A stretch of DNA of 64,000 nucleotides, from assembly GCA_021731285.1 (NCBI GenBank), contig JAKFXR010000024.1, positions 1 through 64,000 of the forward strand, given 5' to 3'. Of this stretch, positions 10,236-19,381 are shown piece by piece. Under the pieces are notes generated by a model that was not told the DNA's origin, searched no databases, and worked only from the letters and a program-made list of their open reading frames with translations. The DNA is from Polaromonas sp. (GTDB lineage: Bacteria; Pseudomonadota; Gammaproteobacteria; Burkholderiales; Burkholderiaceae_C). The translations under genes and the position numbers were made by a program. The first letter of the stretch is position 1, and every line of letters starts with the position of its first letter.

Positions 10236-11140
10236 GCCGCGTGTGCGTCCCGGTAGCGCGTCGCCTCTCCATCCAGCCAGCCCCGAAACAGGGCCAATAC
10301 AGCATTGTCAGACTTCTGCTCGGGATAGATAAAGTAGTAACGCCGGTCACTGACAAAGCTGTGCTCAATCAGGGGAACCAGGCGCCCCTGCGCCAAATCG
10401 TCCTCAATCAGGAAGCGCGGCACCAGCGCCACGCCCTGTCCATGGATGGCCGCCTCAGTGCTCATGGAAAACAGCTCCATGCGCGCGCCAGCCAGATCAT
10501 TTTCGACACTCAAACCCAGGGACTCGAACCATTGCCGCCACGCGTAGGGACGGGTGCTCATTTGCAGCAAGGGCAGTTGAGCAATGTCGGACGCCTTGAG
10601 CGTTCGTCGCGTATTGACCAGGGCCGGGCTACCCACAGCGACCAAAGGTTCGTCCATCAAAAAACAGGATTCGGTGCCCGGCCAACCTGCGTCCCCCGCG
10701 CAAATGGCCGCATCAAGCGCGGTATCGGCAAACAGAAATGGTCTGGTACGCGCAGACAGGTGAACGGCAATGTCGGGATGCAGACGCTGAAACCCGCCGA
10801 GACGCGGCACCAGCCACTTCGCGGCAAAGGTGGGCACCACACCCAGTTCAAGAGCGCCGCCGGCGCCACCCTTGGCCATCAGGTCCAGGGTGTCGCGCTC
10901 GACATCGTCAAGGCGGGCGCGTACATTGCGGGAGTAGTGTGCACCCGCCTCCGTCAGCAACACGCCGCGTTTGGTACGCCTGAACAACTTGACCTTGAGG
11001 AAATCTTCGAGGCCGGCAATCTGGCGGCAGACCGCGCTTTGTGTGACCGAATGCTCCTGCGCCGCCTGTGTGAAACTCTGATGGCGCGCGGCCGACTCAA
11101 ACAGTGCAAGCGCGGTGGTGGATGGAATATTGCGTCGCAT
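10232..11140 (-). CDS. gcdR: LysR family transcriptional regulator, GcdR-like
   Basis: HTH MRRNIPSTTALALFESAARHQSFTQAAQEHSVTQSAVCRQIAGLEDFL; divergent from gcdH. Confidence 0.82.
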   Translation of the reverse strand: MRRNIPSTTALALFESAARHQSFTQAAQEHSVTQSAVCRQIAGLEDFLKVKLFRRTKRGVLLTEAGAHYSRNVRARLDDVERDTLDLMAKGGAGGALELGVVPTFAAKWLVPRLGGFQRLHPDIAVHLSARTRPFLFADTALDAAICAGDAGWPGTESCFLMDEPLVAVGSPALVNTRRTLKASDIAQLPLLQMSTRPYAWRQWFESLGLSVENDLAGARMELFSMSTEAAIHGQGVALVPRFLIEDDLAQGRLVPLIEHSFVSDRRYYFIYPEQKSDNAVLALFRGWLDGEATRYRDAHAA

Positions 11141-11309
11141 GAGGTGAGGCCTGGAGCTCTTGGAGTTCCATTTTTGCACAATCATGTGCCGAATTGTCGA
11201 TTGCCCGGGGGCATCCCTTCATCGTATGCTCTGGAAATCGTCAAAATCGCCAAGTGTCCGAATTGCGTTTTTTGCACACAGTCACTTCAATCATCCCGGA
11301 GACCTTCCC

Positions 11310-12500
11310 ATGAGCCCTTCCCCGAAAAAAGCCAGCTTCCACTGGGCCGACCCACTGCTGCTGGACCAGCAGCTCAGCGAGGACGAGCGCATGGTGCGCG
11401 AGTCGGCGCGCGCCTACTGCCAGGACAAGCTGGCGCCGCGCGTGCTGGAAGCCTTCCGGCACGAAAAAACCGACACGGCGATTTTTCGGGAAATGGGCGC
11501 CCTGGGTCTGCTCGGTGCCACCATTCCTGAAGCCTATGGCGGCGCGGGACTCAACTATGTCTGCTACGGTCTGGTCGCGCGTGAAGTCGAGCGGGTCGAC
11601 TCCGGCTACCGCTCCATGATGAGTGTGCAGTCCTCGCTGGTCATGGTGCCCATCAACGAGTTCGGCAACGAGGCGACCAAGCAGAAATACCTGCCCAAAC
11701 TCGCCAGCGGCGAATGGATAGGCTGCTTCGGCCTGACCGAACCGAACCACGGTTCCGACCCGGCCGGCATGCTGACGCGCGCGCGCAAGGTCTCCGGCGG
11801 CTATTCGCTGTCCGGCAGCAAGATGTGGATCACCAACAGCCCCATCGCCGATGTATTTGTGGTCTGGGCCAAGGACGACGAAGGCGCAATCCGCGGCTTT
11901 GTGCTCGACAAAGGCAGCAAGGGCCTGAGCACGCCGGCCATTCATAGCAAGGTCGGTCTGCGAGCTTCCATCACCGGAGAAATCGTCATGGACGGGGTGT
12001 TCTGCCCTGAAGAAAATGCCTTTCCCGAGGTGCGTGGCCTCAAAGGCCCGTTTACCTGCCTCAATTCAGCCCGCTACGGCATTGCCTGGGGCGCCATGGG
12101 CGCGGCAGAAGACTGTTTTGAAAAAGCGCGCCAGTACACCATGGACCGCAAGCAGTTTGGCCGCCCGCTGGCAGCCAACCAGCTGATCCAGAAAAAACTT
12201 GCTGACATGCAGACCGAAATTGCGCTGGCCCTGCAGGGCTGCCTGCGGCTGGGTCGCATGAAGGACGAAGGTACGGCCGCTGTGGAGGTGACGTCCATCA
12301 TGAAGCGCAACTCCTGCGGCAAGGCGCTCGACATTGCCCGCATGGCCCGCGACATGCTGGGTGGCAACGGTATCAGCGATGAATTCGGGGTGGCGCGTCA
12401 CCTGGTCAACCTGGAAGTGGTCAACACCTACGAAGGCACGCACGATGTGCATGCGCTGATCCTGGGGCGCGGCATCACCGGGATCTCTGCATTCTCCTGA
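11310..12500 (+). CDS. gcdH: Glutaryl-CoA dehydrogenase (acyl-CoA dehydrogenase family)
   Basis: [72 protein letters not shown]. Confidence 0.93.
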   Translation: MSPSPKKASFHWADPLLLDQQLSEDERMVRESARAYCQDKLAPRVLEAFRHEKTDTAIFREMGALGLLGATIPEAYGGAGLNYVCYGLVAREVERVDSGYRSMMSVQSSLVMVPINEFGNEATKQKYLPKLASGEWIGCFGLTEPNHGSDPAGMLTRARKVSGGYSLSGSKMWITNSPIADVFVVWAKDDEGAIRGFVLDKGSKGLSTPAIHSKVGLRASITGEIVMDGVFCPEENAFPEVRGLKGPFTCLNSARYGIAWGAMGAAEDCFEKARQYTMDRKQFGRPLAANQLIQKKLADMQTEIALALQGCLRLGRMKDEGTAAVEVTSIMKRNSCGKALDIARMARDMLGGNGISDEFGVARHLVNLEVVNTYEGTHDVHALILGRGITGISAFS

Positions 12501-12510
12501 GACCGTGCAC

Positions 12511-13242
12511 CTAGACGCCCAGATAATCGCGCAGCAGCTCTTCATTGCCCGACAACCCGGCCATGGATCCCTGGTACCGGATCTGCCCCTTCTCAAGCAC
12601 ATAGGCGCGGTCGGACACCAGTTCTGCAAAATGCATGTTCTGCTCGGACAGCAAAATGCTCACGCCGCTGGCCTTGAGCTCCAGGATCATGTGGGCCATT
12701 TGTTCGACGATCAGCGGAGCTACCCCTTCTGAGGGCTCGTCGAGCAGCACCATGAAGGGGTTGCCCATCAGGGTGCGGGCCACGGTCAGCATCTTCTGCT
12801 CGCCACCACTCATGCGGCCACCAAGCCGGTCGGGCATTTCACCAAGATTGGGGAAAAGCCCGAACAGGCGCTCGGGCGTCCAGACTGGCGCTGCTGTCCC
12901 GTCGGGCCATTGCCGCGGCGGTTGCCGGCCAACCTCCAGGTTCTCCATCACCGTCAGATCGGTAAAGACCCGCCGGTCTTCGGGAACGAAACCCAGGCCC
13001 AGCCGGGCCGCCACATGCGGCTCGCTCCTGGAAATGTCCCGGTCCAGGAAAGTGATCTCACCGCTCCGTTTGGGCAACATGCCGATCAGGGCCTGAAAGG
13101 TGGTGGATTTACCGGCGCCGTTGCGTCCCATCAGCGCGACCACCTCGCCACGGCGCACCTGCAGGTCCATGCCATAGAGGATCTGAGCCCCGCCGTACCA
13201 GGCCGACAGACCCCTGGCGTCCAGCAGCAGGTCCGCGCTCAT
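12511..13242 (-). CDS. livF: LIV/HAAT-type ABC transporter ATP-binding protein (LivF-like)
   Basis: Walker A GRNGAGKST, LSGGEQ-type signature MSGGEQKMLTVARTL, Walker B VLLDEPSEG. Confidence 0.92.
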   Translation of the reverse strand: MSADLLLDARGLSAWYGGAQILYGMDLQVRRGEVVALMGRNGAGKSTTFQALIGMLPKRSGEITFLDRDISRSEPHVAARLGLGFVPEDRRVFTDLTVMENLEVGRQPPRQWPDGTAAPVWTPERLFGLFPNLGEMPDRLGGRMSGGEQKMLTVARTLMGNPFMVLLDEPSEGVAPLIVEQMAHMILELKASGVSILLSEQNMHFAELVSDRAYVLEKGQIRYQGSMAGLSGNEELLRDYLGV

Positions 13243-14039
13243 GGCCTGTCTCCAGCCACCGCCGCCACGTTCAGGGTGCCGGCTTCAAACGTCTTGCCGC
13301 TGCCGAAGTACACCTCCTGCACCTCCCGGTTCCCACGGATCTCCTGCGGTCTGCCCTGGGCAATCAGGCGCCCCCGCGCCAGCACGATGACCCGGTCGGC
13401 ATAGGCAAACACCACGTCCATGCTGTGTTCGGTGAAGAGGACGGCCATGCCGCGCTCCGCCACCAACCGCCGGGTCAGGGCCATAAGCGCATGGCGCTCC
13501 TGCGGCCCCATCCCCGCGGTGGGCTCATCCATCAGCAGCAGCCTCGGCTGATTGGCCATGGCCATGGCCAGCTCGACGCGTTTGACGTCGCCATAAGCGA
13601 GCTCACTGCAGGGACGGTCCGCCTGGGCTGCCATGTCCACCTGCATCAGCAGTGACAGCGCGTCGTCGCGACGGTGATCGGCGGCGCGGCGCCACATTGA
13701 AAAGAGTTGGCGGTCGTGCGACAGCAGGGCCATCTGCACATTTTCAACAACTGTCAGGGACGAAAAGGTTTCGGTGATCTGGAACGTCCGGCCCACCCCC
13801 AGGCGCCAGATGGCGCGTGGCTGGCGTCCTACCAGTTCCTGCCCACCCAGCAGGATGGAACCCCGGTCAGCAGGCAACTGCCCGTTGACCATGTTGAAGG
13901 TGGTCGATTTTCCTGCGCCGTTCGGGCCTATCAAGGCCAGCAACTCGCCAGCTGCCAGGTCGAAGCTGATGCCGTCCACAGCTTTCACCCCGCCAAAGGA
14001 TTTACCAAGCTGGCTAACCTGCAGCAGGGGCCCGCTCAT
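13239..14039 (-). CDS. livG: LIV/HAAT-type ABC transporter ATP-binding protein (LivG-like)
   Basis: GPNGAGKSTTFNMVNGQLPADRGSI, LLLMDEPTAGMGPQE; 4-bp overlap with the downstream gene. Confidence 0.92.
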   Translation of the reverse strand: MSGPLLQVSQLGKSFGGVKAVDGISFDLAAGELLALIGPNGAGKSTTFNMVNGQLPADRGSILLGGQELVGRQPRAIWRLGVGRTFQITETFSSLTVVENVQMALLSHDRQLFSMWRRAADHRRDDALSLLMQVDMAAQADRPCSELAYGDVKRVELAMAMANQPRLLLMDEPTAGMGPQERHALMALTRRLVAERGMAVLFTEHSMDVVFAYADRVIVLARGRLIAQGRPQEIRGNREVQEVYFGSGKTFEAGTLNVAAVAGDRP

Positions 14040-15952
14040 GACCGGGCCTCTGTGTTCTCCGCGCGAGGGACTTTGCGGCGCAGCTTGTCGCCCAGCTCTC
14101 TGGCAAATCCCGCAATCCCTTGAGGGAACAACAACACGAGCAGCAAAATGATGCCGCCCAGCATGGCGCGCCAGTAGTCGGTGTTGCGCGCAACGGTGTC
14201 ATGCAGCCAGGTGAATGTCACAGCGCCCACCACCGGGCCGGCCAGTGTCTGGATGCCGCCCAGAAGCACCATGACCAGCCCATCGACCGATTTGCTCACG
14301 TTCAGGCTTTCAGGCGAAATGCTGCCCTTGGAAAATGCGTACAGCGAGCCGGCCAGTCCGGCTGCCGCGCCGGCAATGACAAAGGCCGTCCACTGCATGC
14401 GCTTGACGTCAACGCCTATTGCGTCAGCGCGCAGCACCGAGTCACGCGCGGCGCGCAGTGCATAACCAAAAGGCGATAACAACACGCGGCGCAACCAGAC
14501 AACAGCCGCAAGCACCAGCACCAGCGTAAGCCAGTAGTACGTGCGTTTGTCCGCAAGCCACGCCGAGGGCCAGACCCCGGTCAGCCCGTTGCTTCCGCCG
14601 GTGAAGGAATCCCACTGATAGGTGACAGCCCAGGTGATCTGGGCAAAGGCCAGCGTCAGCATCGCCAGATACACCCCGGACAGCCGTACCGCAAACCAGC
14701 CAAAGACAAAAGCCCCCGCCGCAGCCACCACAGGCGCGACAAGCAATGCCAACTCCATCGGCATGCCGAGTGCGCGCACCAGCAAAGCCGCGCCATATGC
14801 GCCCAGGCCAAAGTAAGCCGCGTGTCCAAAGGAATGCATGCCGGCCGGTCCCATGATGAAGTGCAGGCTGGCCGCAAACAGTGCCGCAATCAGCAGGTCA
14901 ATCATCAGCACCGTGGTGTAGGGCGAGTTGGCCGTGAAAAAAGGCATGGCCGCCAGAGTCAAACCGAACACTGCGGCAGCGCCCACATACAGGCGGCTGC
15001 TTTTACGCAGCGGCTCCTCGTGCATGCCCGCTTGGCGGTTGGGCGGCTGGGTCCGGCCCAGCAGCCCCCACGGCCGCCAGACCAGCACGATGGCCATGAC
15101 CAGAAAGTCCGTCACCAGGGTGAGTTTGGAAAACGAGATCGTCACGCCAAAAACCTCGACCACGCCAAGCCAGATGCAGATGGCCCTGATTTCTGCAATC
15201 AGCAGTGCCGCTGCGAATGCGCCCGGAATCGACCCCAGGCCGCCCACCACCACCACCACGAAGGCCGAGCCGATGGTGTGAAGGTCCATCTCCAGAGTAG
15301 CCGGCTCGCGTGGCAATTGCAGAGCACCACCCAGGCCGGCCAGCGTGGCACCCAGCGCAAACACGGCCGTGAACAACCAGGCCTGGTTGACACCGAGCGC
15401 GCTGACCATCTCACGGTCCTGCGTGGCAGCGCGTACCAGCGTGCCCCAGCGCGTGCGGGTCAGCAGCAACCACAGCAGACCAAGCACTACCGGCCCCACC
15501 ACGATCAGGAACAGGTCGTAGCTGGGGAACTGACGCCCCAGTATTTCGACCGATCCCGCCAGCCCGGGCGCGCGCGGACCCAGCAGCTCATCCGGACCCC
15601 ACAGATACAAAACAATATCCTTGATAACCAGCACAAGGGCAAAGGTAGCCAGCAACTGAAACAGCTCAGGCGCCTTGTAGAGGCGGCGCAGCAGCACGAT
15701 CTCGACAAGCGCGCCAAACACACCTACAGCCAGCGCAGCCAGCAACACAGCGGGCCAAAACCCCAGACTGCCGCCCAGATGCTCCACCAGCGTGTAGGCC
15801 AGGTAGATACCGACCATGAAGAACGAGCCATGCGCAAAGTTGACGATACGGGTCACACCAAAGATCAGCGACAGGCCCGCAGCCACCAGAAACAGGGACG
15901 ACGCGCCAGCCAGCCCGTTGAGCAACTGGACGATGAAGCCTGAAAAGCTCAT
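14036..15952 (-). CDS. livHM: LIV/HAAT-type ABC permease, LivH-LivM fusion
   Basis: 638 aa: LivH-like N-half (FLVAAGLSLIFGVTRIVNFAHGSFFMVG) joined to LivM-like C-half (FIMGPAGMHSFGHAAYFGLGAYGAAL). Confidence 0.92.
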   Translation of the reverse strand: MSFSGFIVQLLNGLAGASSLFLVAAGLSLIFGVTRIVNFAHGSFFMVGIYLAYTLVEHLGGSLGFWPAVLLAALAVGVFGALVEIVLLRRLYKAPELFQLLATFALVLVIKDIVLYLWGPDELLGPRAPGLAGSVEILGRQFPSYDLFLIVVGPVVLGLLWLLLTRTRWGTLVRAATQDREMVSALGVNQAWLFTAVFALGATLAGLGGALQLPREPATLEMDLHTIGSAFVVVVVGGLGSIPGAFAAALLIAEIRAICIWLGVVEVFGVTISFSKLTLVTDFLVMAIVLVWRPWGLLGRTQPPNRQAGMHEEPLRKSSRLYVGAAAVFGLTLAAMPFFTANSPYTTVLMIDLLIAALFAASLHFIMGPAGMHSFGHAAYFGLGAYGAALLVRALGMPMELALLVAPVVAAAGAFVFGWFAVRLSGVYLAMLTLAFAQITWAVTYQWDSFTGGSNGLTGVWPSAWLADKRTYYWLTLVLVLAAVVWLRRVLLSPFGYALRAARDSVLRADAIGVDVKRMQWTAFVIAGAAAGLAGSLYAFSKGSISPESLNVSKSVDGLVMVLLGGIQTLAGPVVGAVTFTWLHDTVARNTDYWRAMLGGIILLLVLLFPQGIAGFARELGDKLRRKVPRAENTEARS

Positions 15953-15996
15953 TCAAAAGCCCTCAGCAGCCCGACGCTCACCGCAAGCCACATGGC

Positions 15997-17202
15997 TCAG
16001 TCTGCTGCGCGAGACTTCTTCACGTCTGCGGCCGGGGGCTGGAATTTCGCACCGTCGAAGTAGGTGTAGTCCACCATGACGCCCTTGCCGTTGTCGTTTT
16101 TTGTCTTTCCGACAAATGCGCCCATCGTGGACTGGTGGTCTTCGGCCCGGTAGGTGATGTTGCCAAACGGCGTCGAGACCTGCAGGCCCTTGAAAGCGGC
16201 CACCATCCTGGCCGATTCCGTGCTTTTGGCCTTGGCTGCACCTGCAGCAACCGATTTGATCATGGCGTAGCCGACCACCGATCCCAGGCGCGGGTAGTCC
16301 TTGTACCTGGCGTGGTAAGCCAGAAAGAAGGCCTTGTGCTCCGGCGTCTGAATCCCGTACCACGGGTAACCAGTGACGATCCAGCCATTCGGCGTTTCTT
16401 CCTTCAGGGGATCGAGGTACTCGGGCTCGCCCGTCAAAACGCTGACCACGGTGCGGTCCTTGAACAGGCCCCGTGTGTTGCCCTCACGCACAAACCGGGA
16501 CAGATCGGCACCGAAGAGCACATTGAAGATCGCGTCGGGTCTGGCATCTGCCAGCGCCTGCACGACGCTGCCGGCGTCTACCCGGCCCAGGGGCGTCGCC
16601 TGTTCCACCACAAACTCCACATCGGGTTGAGCCGCCTTGAGCAACTGCTTGAAGGCCGCCACGGCAGACTGGCCGTATTCGTAATTGGGATAGACGATGG
16701 CCCAGCGCTTCTTCTTGAGCTTCGCCGCCTCGGGCACCAGCATCGCAGCCTGCATATACGTGCCGGGTCGCAGCCGGAAGGTGTACTGGTTGCCGCCCTG
16801 CCAGGTCATCTTGTCAGTCAACGGTTCACCAGCCAGGAAGAAAAACTTTTTCTGCTTGGCCAGATCCGCCACAGCCAGTCCGGTGTTGGAAAGAAAAGTA
16901 CCGGTCAGCACGTCAATCTTTTCGCGCGAAATCAGCTCTTCAGCCACGCGAACTGCGTCGCCAGGGTTGGCATTGTCATCGCGCGTGATCAACACCAGCT
17001 TTTTACCGTTGACGCCACCGCCGGCGTTGATTTCTTCCACCGCCAGCTCCATTCCCTTCCTGTAGGGCTCCAGAAAAGCCGGTTGCGCCTTGTAGCTGTT
17101 GACCTCGCCGATCTTGATCACGCCCTGCGCCTGGACGGTCACCAGCGAGGCCATCAGACCCAGGCAGGCCATGGCACCCAGCGCTTTGTATTGCATCGTC
17201 AT
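15997..17202 (-). CDS. LIV/HAAT-type ABC substrate-binding protein
   Basis: MTMQYKALGAMACLGLMASLVTVQAQGVIKIGEVNSYKAQPAFLEPYRKGMELAVEEINAGGGVNGKKLVL. Confidence 0.92.
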   Translation of the reverse strand: MTMQYKALGAMACLGLMASLVTVQAQGVIKIGEVNSYKAQPAFLEPYRKGMELAVEEINAGGGVNGKKLVLITRDDNANPGDAVRVAEELISREKIDVLTGTFLSNTGLAVADLAKQKKFFFLAGEPLTDKMTWQGGNQYTFRLRPGTYMQAAMLVPEAAKLKKKRWAIVYPNYEYGQSAVAAFKQLLKAAQPDVEFVVEQATPLGRVDAGSVVQALADARPDAIFNVLFGADLSRFVREGNTRGLFKDRTVVSVLTGEPEYLDPLKEETPNGWIVTGYPWYGIQTPEHKAFFLAYHARYKDYPRLGSVVGYAMIKSVAAGAAKAKSTESARMVAAFKGLQVSTPFGNITYRAEDHQSTMGAFVGKTKNDNGKGVMVDYTYFDGAKFQPPAADVKKSRAAD

Positions 17203-17429
17203 AAAAACTCCTGTCTTGGATGAGATCACGCTGGCCGGAACCGGCGCTCTATCCCGTATTGTCACTGCGTGGGCAGGCCCTGCGGATTTGCAGGGCAAAG
17301 GCAAGGGCGCGTCCGCTAAAATTGCCGGTTGACCGTGGTGACTGCCTGATCCAGACAATGCGCTTGTTGGCGCGACCGGACAGGCTTGGCGCCCCGCCCC
17401 CTTTCCTATCCAAATTTCCTTTCCCATTC

Positions 17430-18203
17430 ATGAGTGCCTTCAACGAAGAAACCGTCCTGTCCGTGCATCACTGGACCGACCGCCTGTTTACCTTCACCAC
17501 CACCCGCGACACCTCGCTGCGCTTCAGCAACGGCCATTTCACGATGATAGGGCTGCGTGTCAATGACAAGCCGCTGCTGCGCGCCTACAGCATCGTCAGC
17601 CCCAACCATGAAGAGCACCTGGAGTTTCTGAGCATCAAGGTGGCAGACGGGCCGCTGACTTCCCGCCTGCAGCACATCAAGGTGGGCGACAAGATCATCG
17701 TCGGACGCAAGCCGACCGGGACCCTGGTCATTGACTACCTGCTCCCCGGCAAGCGGCTGTACCTGCTGTCGACGGGCACCGGCCTGGCGCCGTTCATGAG
17801 CATCATCCGGGACCCGGCCACCTATGAGCAGTTTGAGCAGATCGTGCTGGTGCACGGCGTGCGCCAGACCGACGAGCTGGCCTACCATGACCTGGTCGTC
17901 GACCACCTGCCCCAGCACGAGTTTCTTGGCGAAATGGTCGCCAAACAGCTTCTTTACTACCCCACCGTCACCCGCGAGAGTTACCGCAACATGGGTCGGG
18001 TGACCGATCTGATTGAAAACGGCAAGATGCTGGCCGACCTGAAACTTCCGTCACTGGACCCGGCCAACGACCGCGTGATGATTTGCGGCAGCCCGGGCAT
18101 GCTCAAGGATTTGAAGCATTTGCTGGAGACGCGGGGTTTCAAGGAAGGCAATACCTCCAAGCCCGGTGACTTCGTCATTGAGCGTGCATTCGCCGAGCAG
18201 TAG
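17430..18203 (+). CDS. fpr: Ferredoxin-NADP reductase
   Basis: RAYSIVSPNHEEHLEFLSIKV, LLSTGTGLAPFMSIIRDP, MICGSPGMLKDLKHLLETRGFKEG, C-terminal FVIERAFAEQ. Confidence 0.95.
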   Translation: MSAFNEETVLSVHHWTDRLFTFTTTRDTSLRFSNGHFTMIGLRVNDKPLLRAYSIVSPNHEEHLEFLSIKVADGPLTSRLQHIKVGDKIIVGRKPTGTLVIDYLLPGKRLYLLSTGTGLAPFMSIIRDPATYEQFEQIVLVHGVRQTDELAYHDLVVDHLPQHEFLGEMVAKQLLYYPTVTRESYRNMGRVTDLIENGKMLADLKLPSLDPANDRVMICGSPGMLKDLKHLLETRGFKEGNTSKPGDFVIERAFAEQ

Positions 18204-18207
18204 ATGG

Positions 18208-18303
18208 CCCCCACGCTTGTCACTGCGTGTACTGCGCTGCCCCCCGAGGGGGCCGCTGCGCCTGCGGGCTGGCAAAGCCAGACCCGCGGCCCCTGCTGGG
18301 CTG
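18208..18303 (+). repeat. Intergenic structured repeat, copy 1 (family A)
   Basis: CCCCCACGCTTGTCACTGCGTGTACTGCGCTGCCCCCCGAGGGGGCCGCTGCGCCTGCGGGCTGGCAAAGCCAGACCCGC; near-identical to 60945-61041. Confidence 0.85.
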
Positions 18304-18337
18304 GAGAGCCTTCGCCCACGCCTGTCATCCATTGACC

Positions 18338-18943
18338 ATGCCGTCGATTCTGTCGCCGACGAAAGAGGAACTGGCGGCGCTGGAGCCGCTGGACCGGCTA
18401 GGATTGGCCGACATCTTTCTTGTCACCACGCGCGAACAGGCCGACCAGGCTTACACAACACTGGCCCCCTGCTCGGCACTGGGCTTTGATACCGAATCCA
18501 AACCCACCTTTTTCAGGGATCAGGTGTCCGAAGGACCGCACGTTGTGCAGTTCGCCACACTGCACAAGGCCTATGTGTTCCAGTTGCACGATGCGGGGTG
18601 CCGGGAGGTGGTCTCTGCCCTGCTCGTTTCAGCCAACATTGCCAAAGTGGGCTTCGGGCTGGCAGGCGACCATCAGCAAATCCGACGCACCCTGGGTGTG
18701 GAGCCTCACAATGTGCTGGACCTCAATGTGATTTTCAGGAAACAGGGGTACGTCAAGGAGCTCGGCGTGCGCGGGGCGGTGGCGGTGCTGTTCAATCGCC
18801 GGTTTCTCAAGTCAAGGAAAGCCACCACCTCGAACTGGGCCAACCGGCAGCTTTCAGAGAGCCAGATTGTGTATGCCGCCAATGACGCCTGGGCGGCCAT
18901 GAAGGTTTTTCACGCGCTGGGCTCGCCCTCGGTCCCGGCCTGA
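18338..18943 (+). CDS. 3'-5' exonuclease domain protein (RNase D/DEDD-like)
   Basis: CSALGFDTESKPTFF, VVQFATLHKAYVFQLHD, LDLNVIFRK, YAANDAWAAMKVFHAL. Confidence 0.88.
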   Translation: MPSILSPTKEELAALEPLDRLGLADIFLVTTREQADQAYTTLAPCSALGFDTESKPTFFRDQVSEGPHVVQFATLHKAYVFQLHDAGCREVVSALLVSANIAKVGFGLAGDHQQIRRTLGVEPHNVLDLNVIFRKQGYVKELGVRGAVAVLFNRRFLKSRKATTSNWANRQLSESQIVYAANDAWAAMKVFHALGSPSVPA

Positions 18944-19242
18944 GGACCAGCCTCTGCTGGCCTGGCCTTGCGGTGGCCCGCCTTGGCAAGCAACTCAAGA
19001 TAAAACGAATCCGCGCCCTCCTTGGCCGCTGCATCCACCAGGGGAATGATGGTTGCGAAATGCACCACCGCGGCAGTTTCTTCAGTGCTGCCGAAGCGGC
19101 AATCAAAATCCCAGAAGTCGACGCCCTCTGGCAAGGCCACGCGCCGCTGCCTCTTCACATATTTTCGGATGTCGTGCTTGACCGCGTCCAGCAAGCGGTC
19201 ACGGTTTTTGCCTTCGATGTTGAGTTTGAATGTTTTTTTCAT
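18910..19242 (-). CDS. DUF6172-like hypothetical protein
   Basis: MKKTFKLNIEGKNRDRLLDAVKHDIRKYVKRQRRVALPEGVDFWDFDCRFG; family from recall; 34-bp convergent overlap with the exonuclease gene. Confidence 0.75.
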   Translation of the reverse strand: MKKTFKLNIEGKNRDRLLDAVKHDIRKYVKRQRRVALPEGVDFWDFDCRFGSTEETAAVVHFATIIPLVDAAAKEGADSFYLELLAKAGHRKARPAEAGPQAGTEGEPSA

Positions 19243-19381
19243 GGCTGCCTTTGCCGGGTCTGCATCTTCACAAGGTCAGAATCTCCCCAATGAAGTGATT
19301 CGCAAGCGTCTGATTATGCGGGTTGCGCTAACACGAAGCCTTAAACTGGATGCCCGCCCCTCAAACGCAAAGCCCCTGCTC

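Noticed and set aside
10094-11530. 478-aa plus-strand ORF
   Set aside because: Antisense to gcdR and running into gcdH out of frame.
14822-15943. 373-aa plus-strand ORF
   Set aside because: Antisense to livHM; high His/Gln content typical of antisense to membrane-protein genes.
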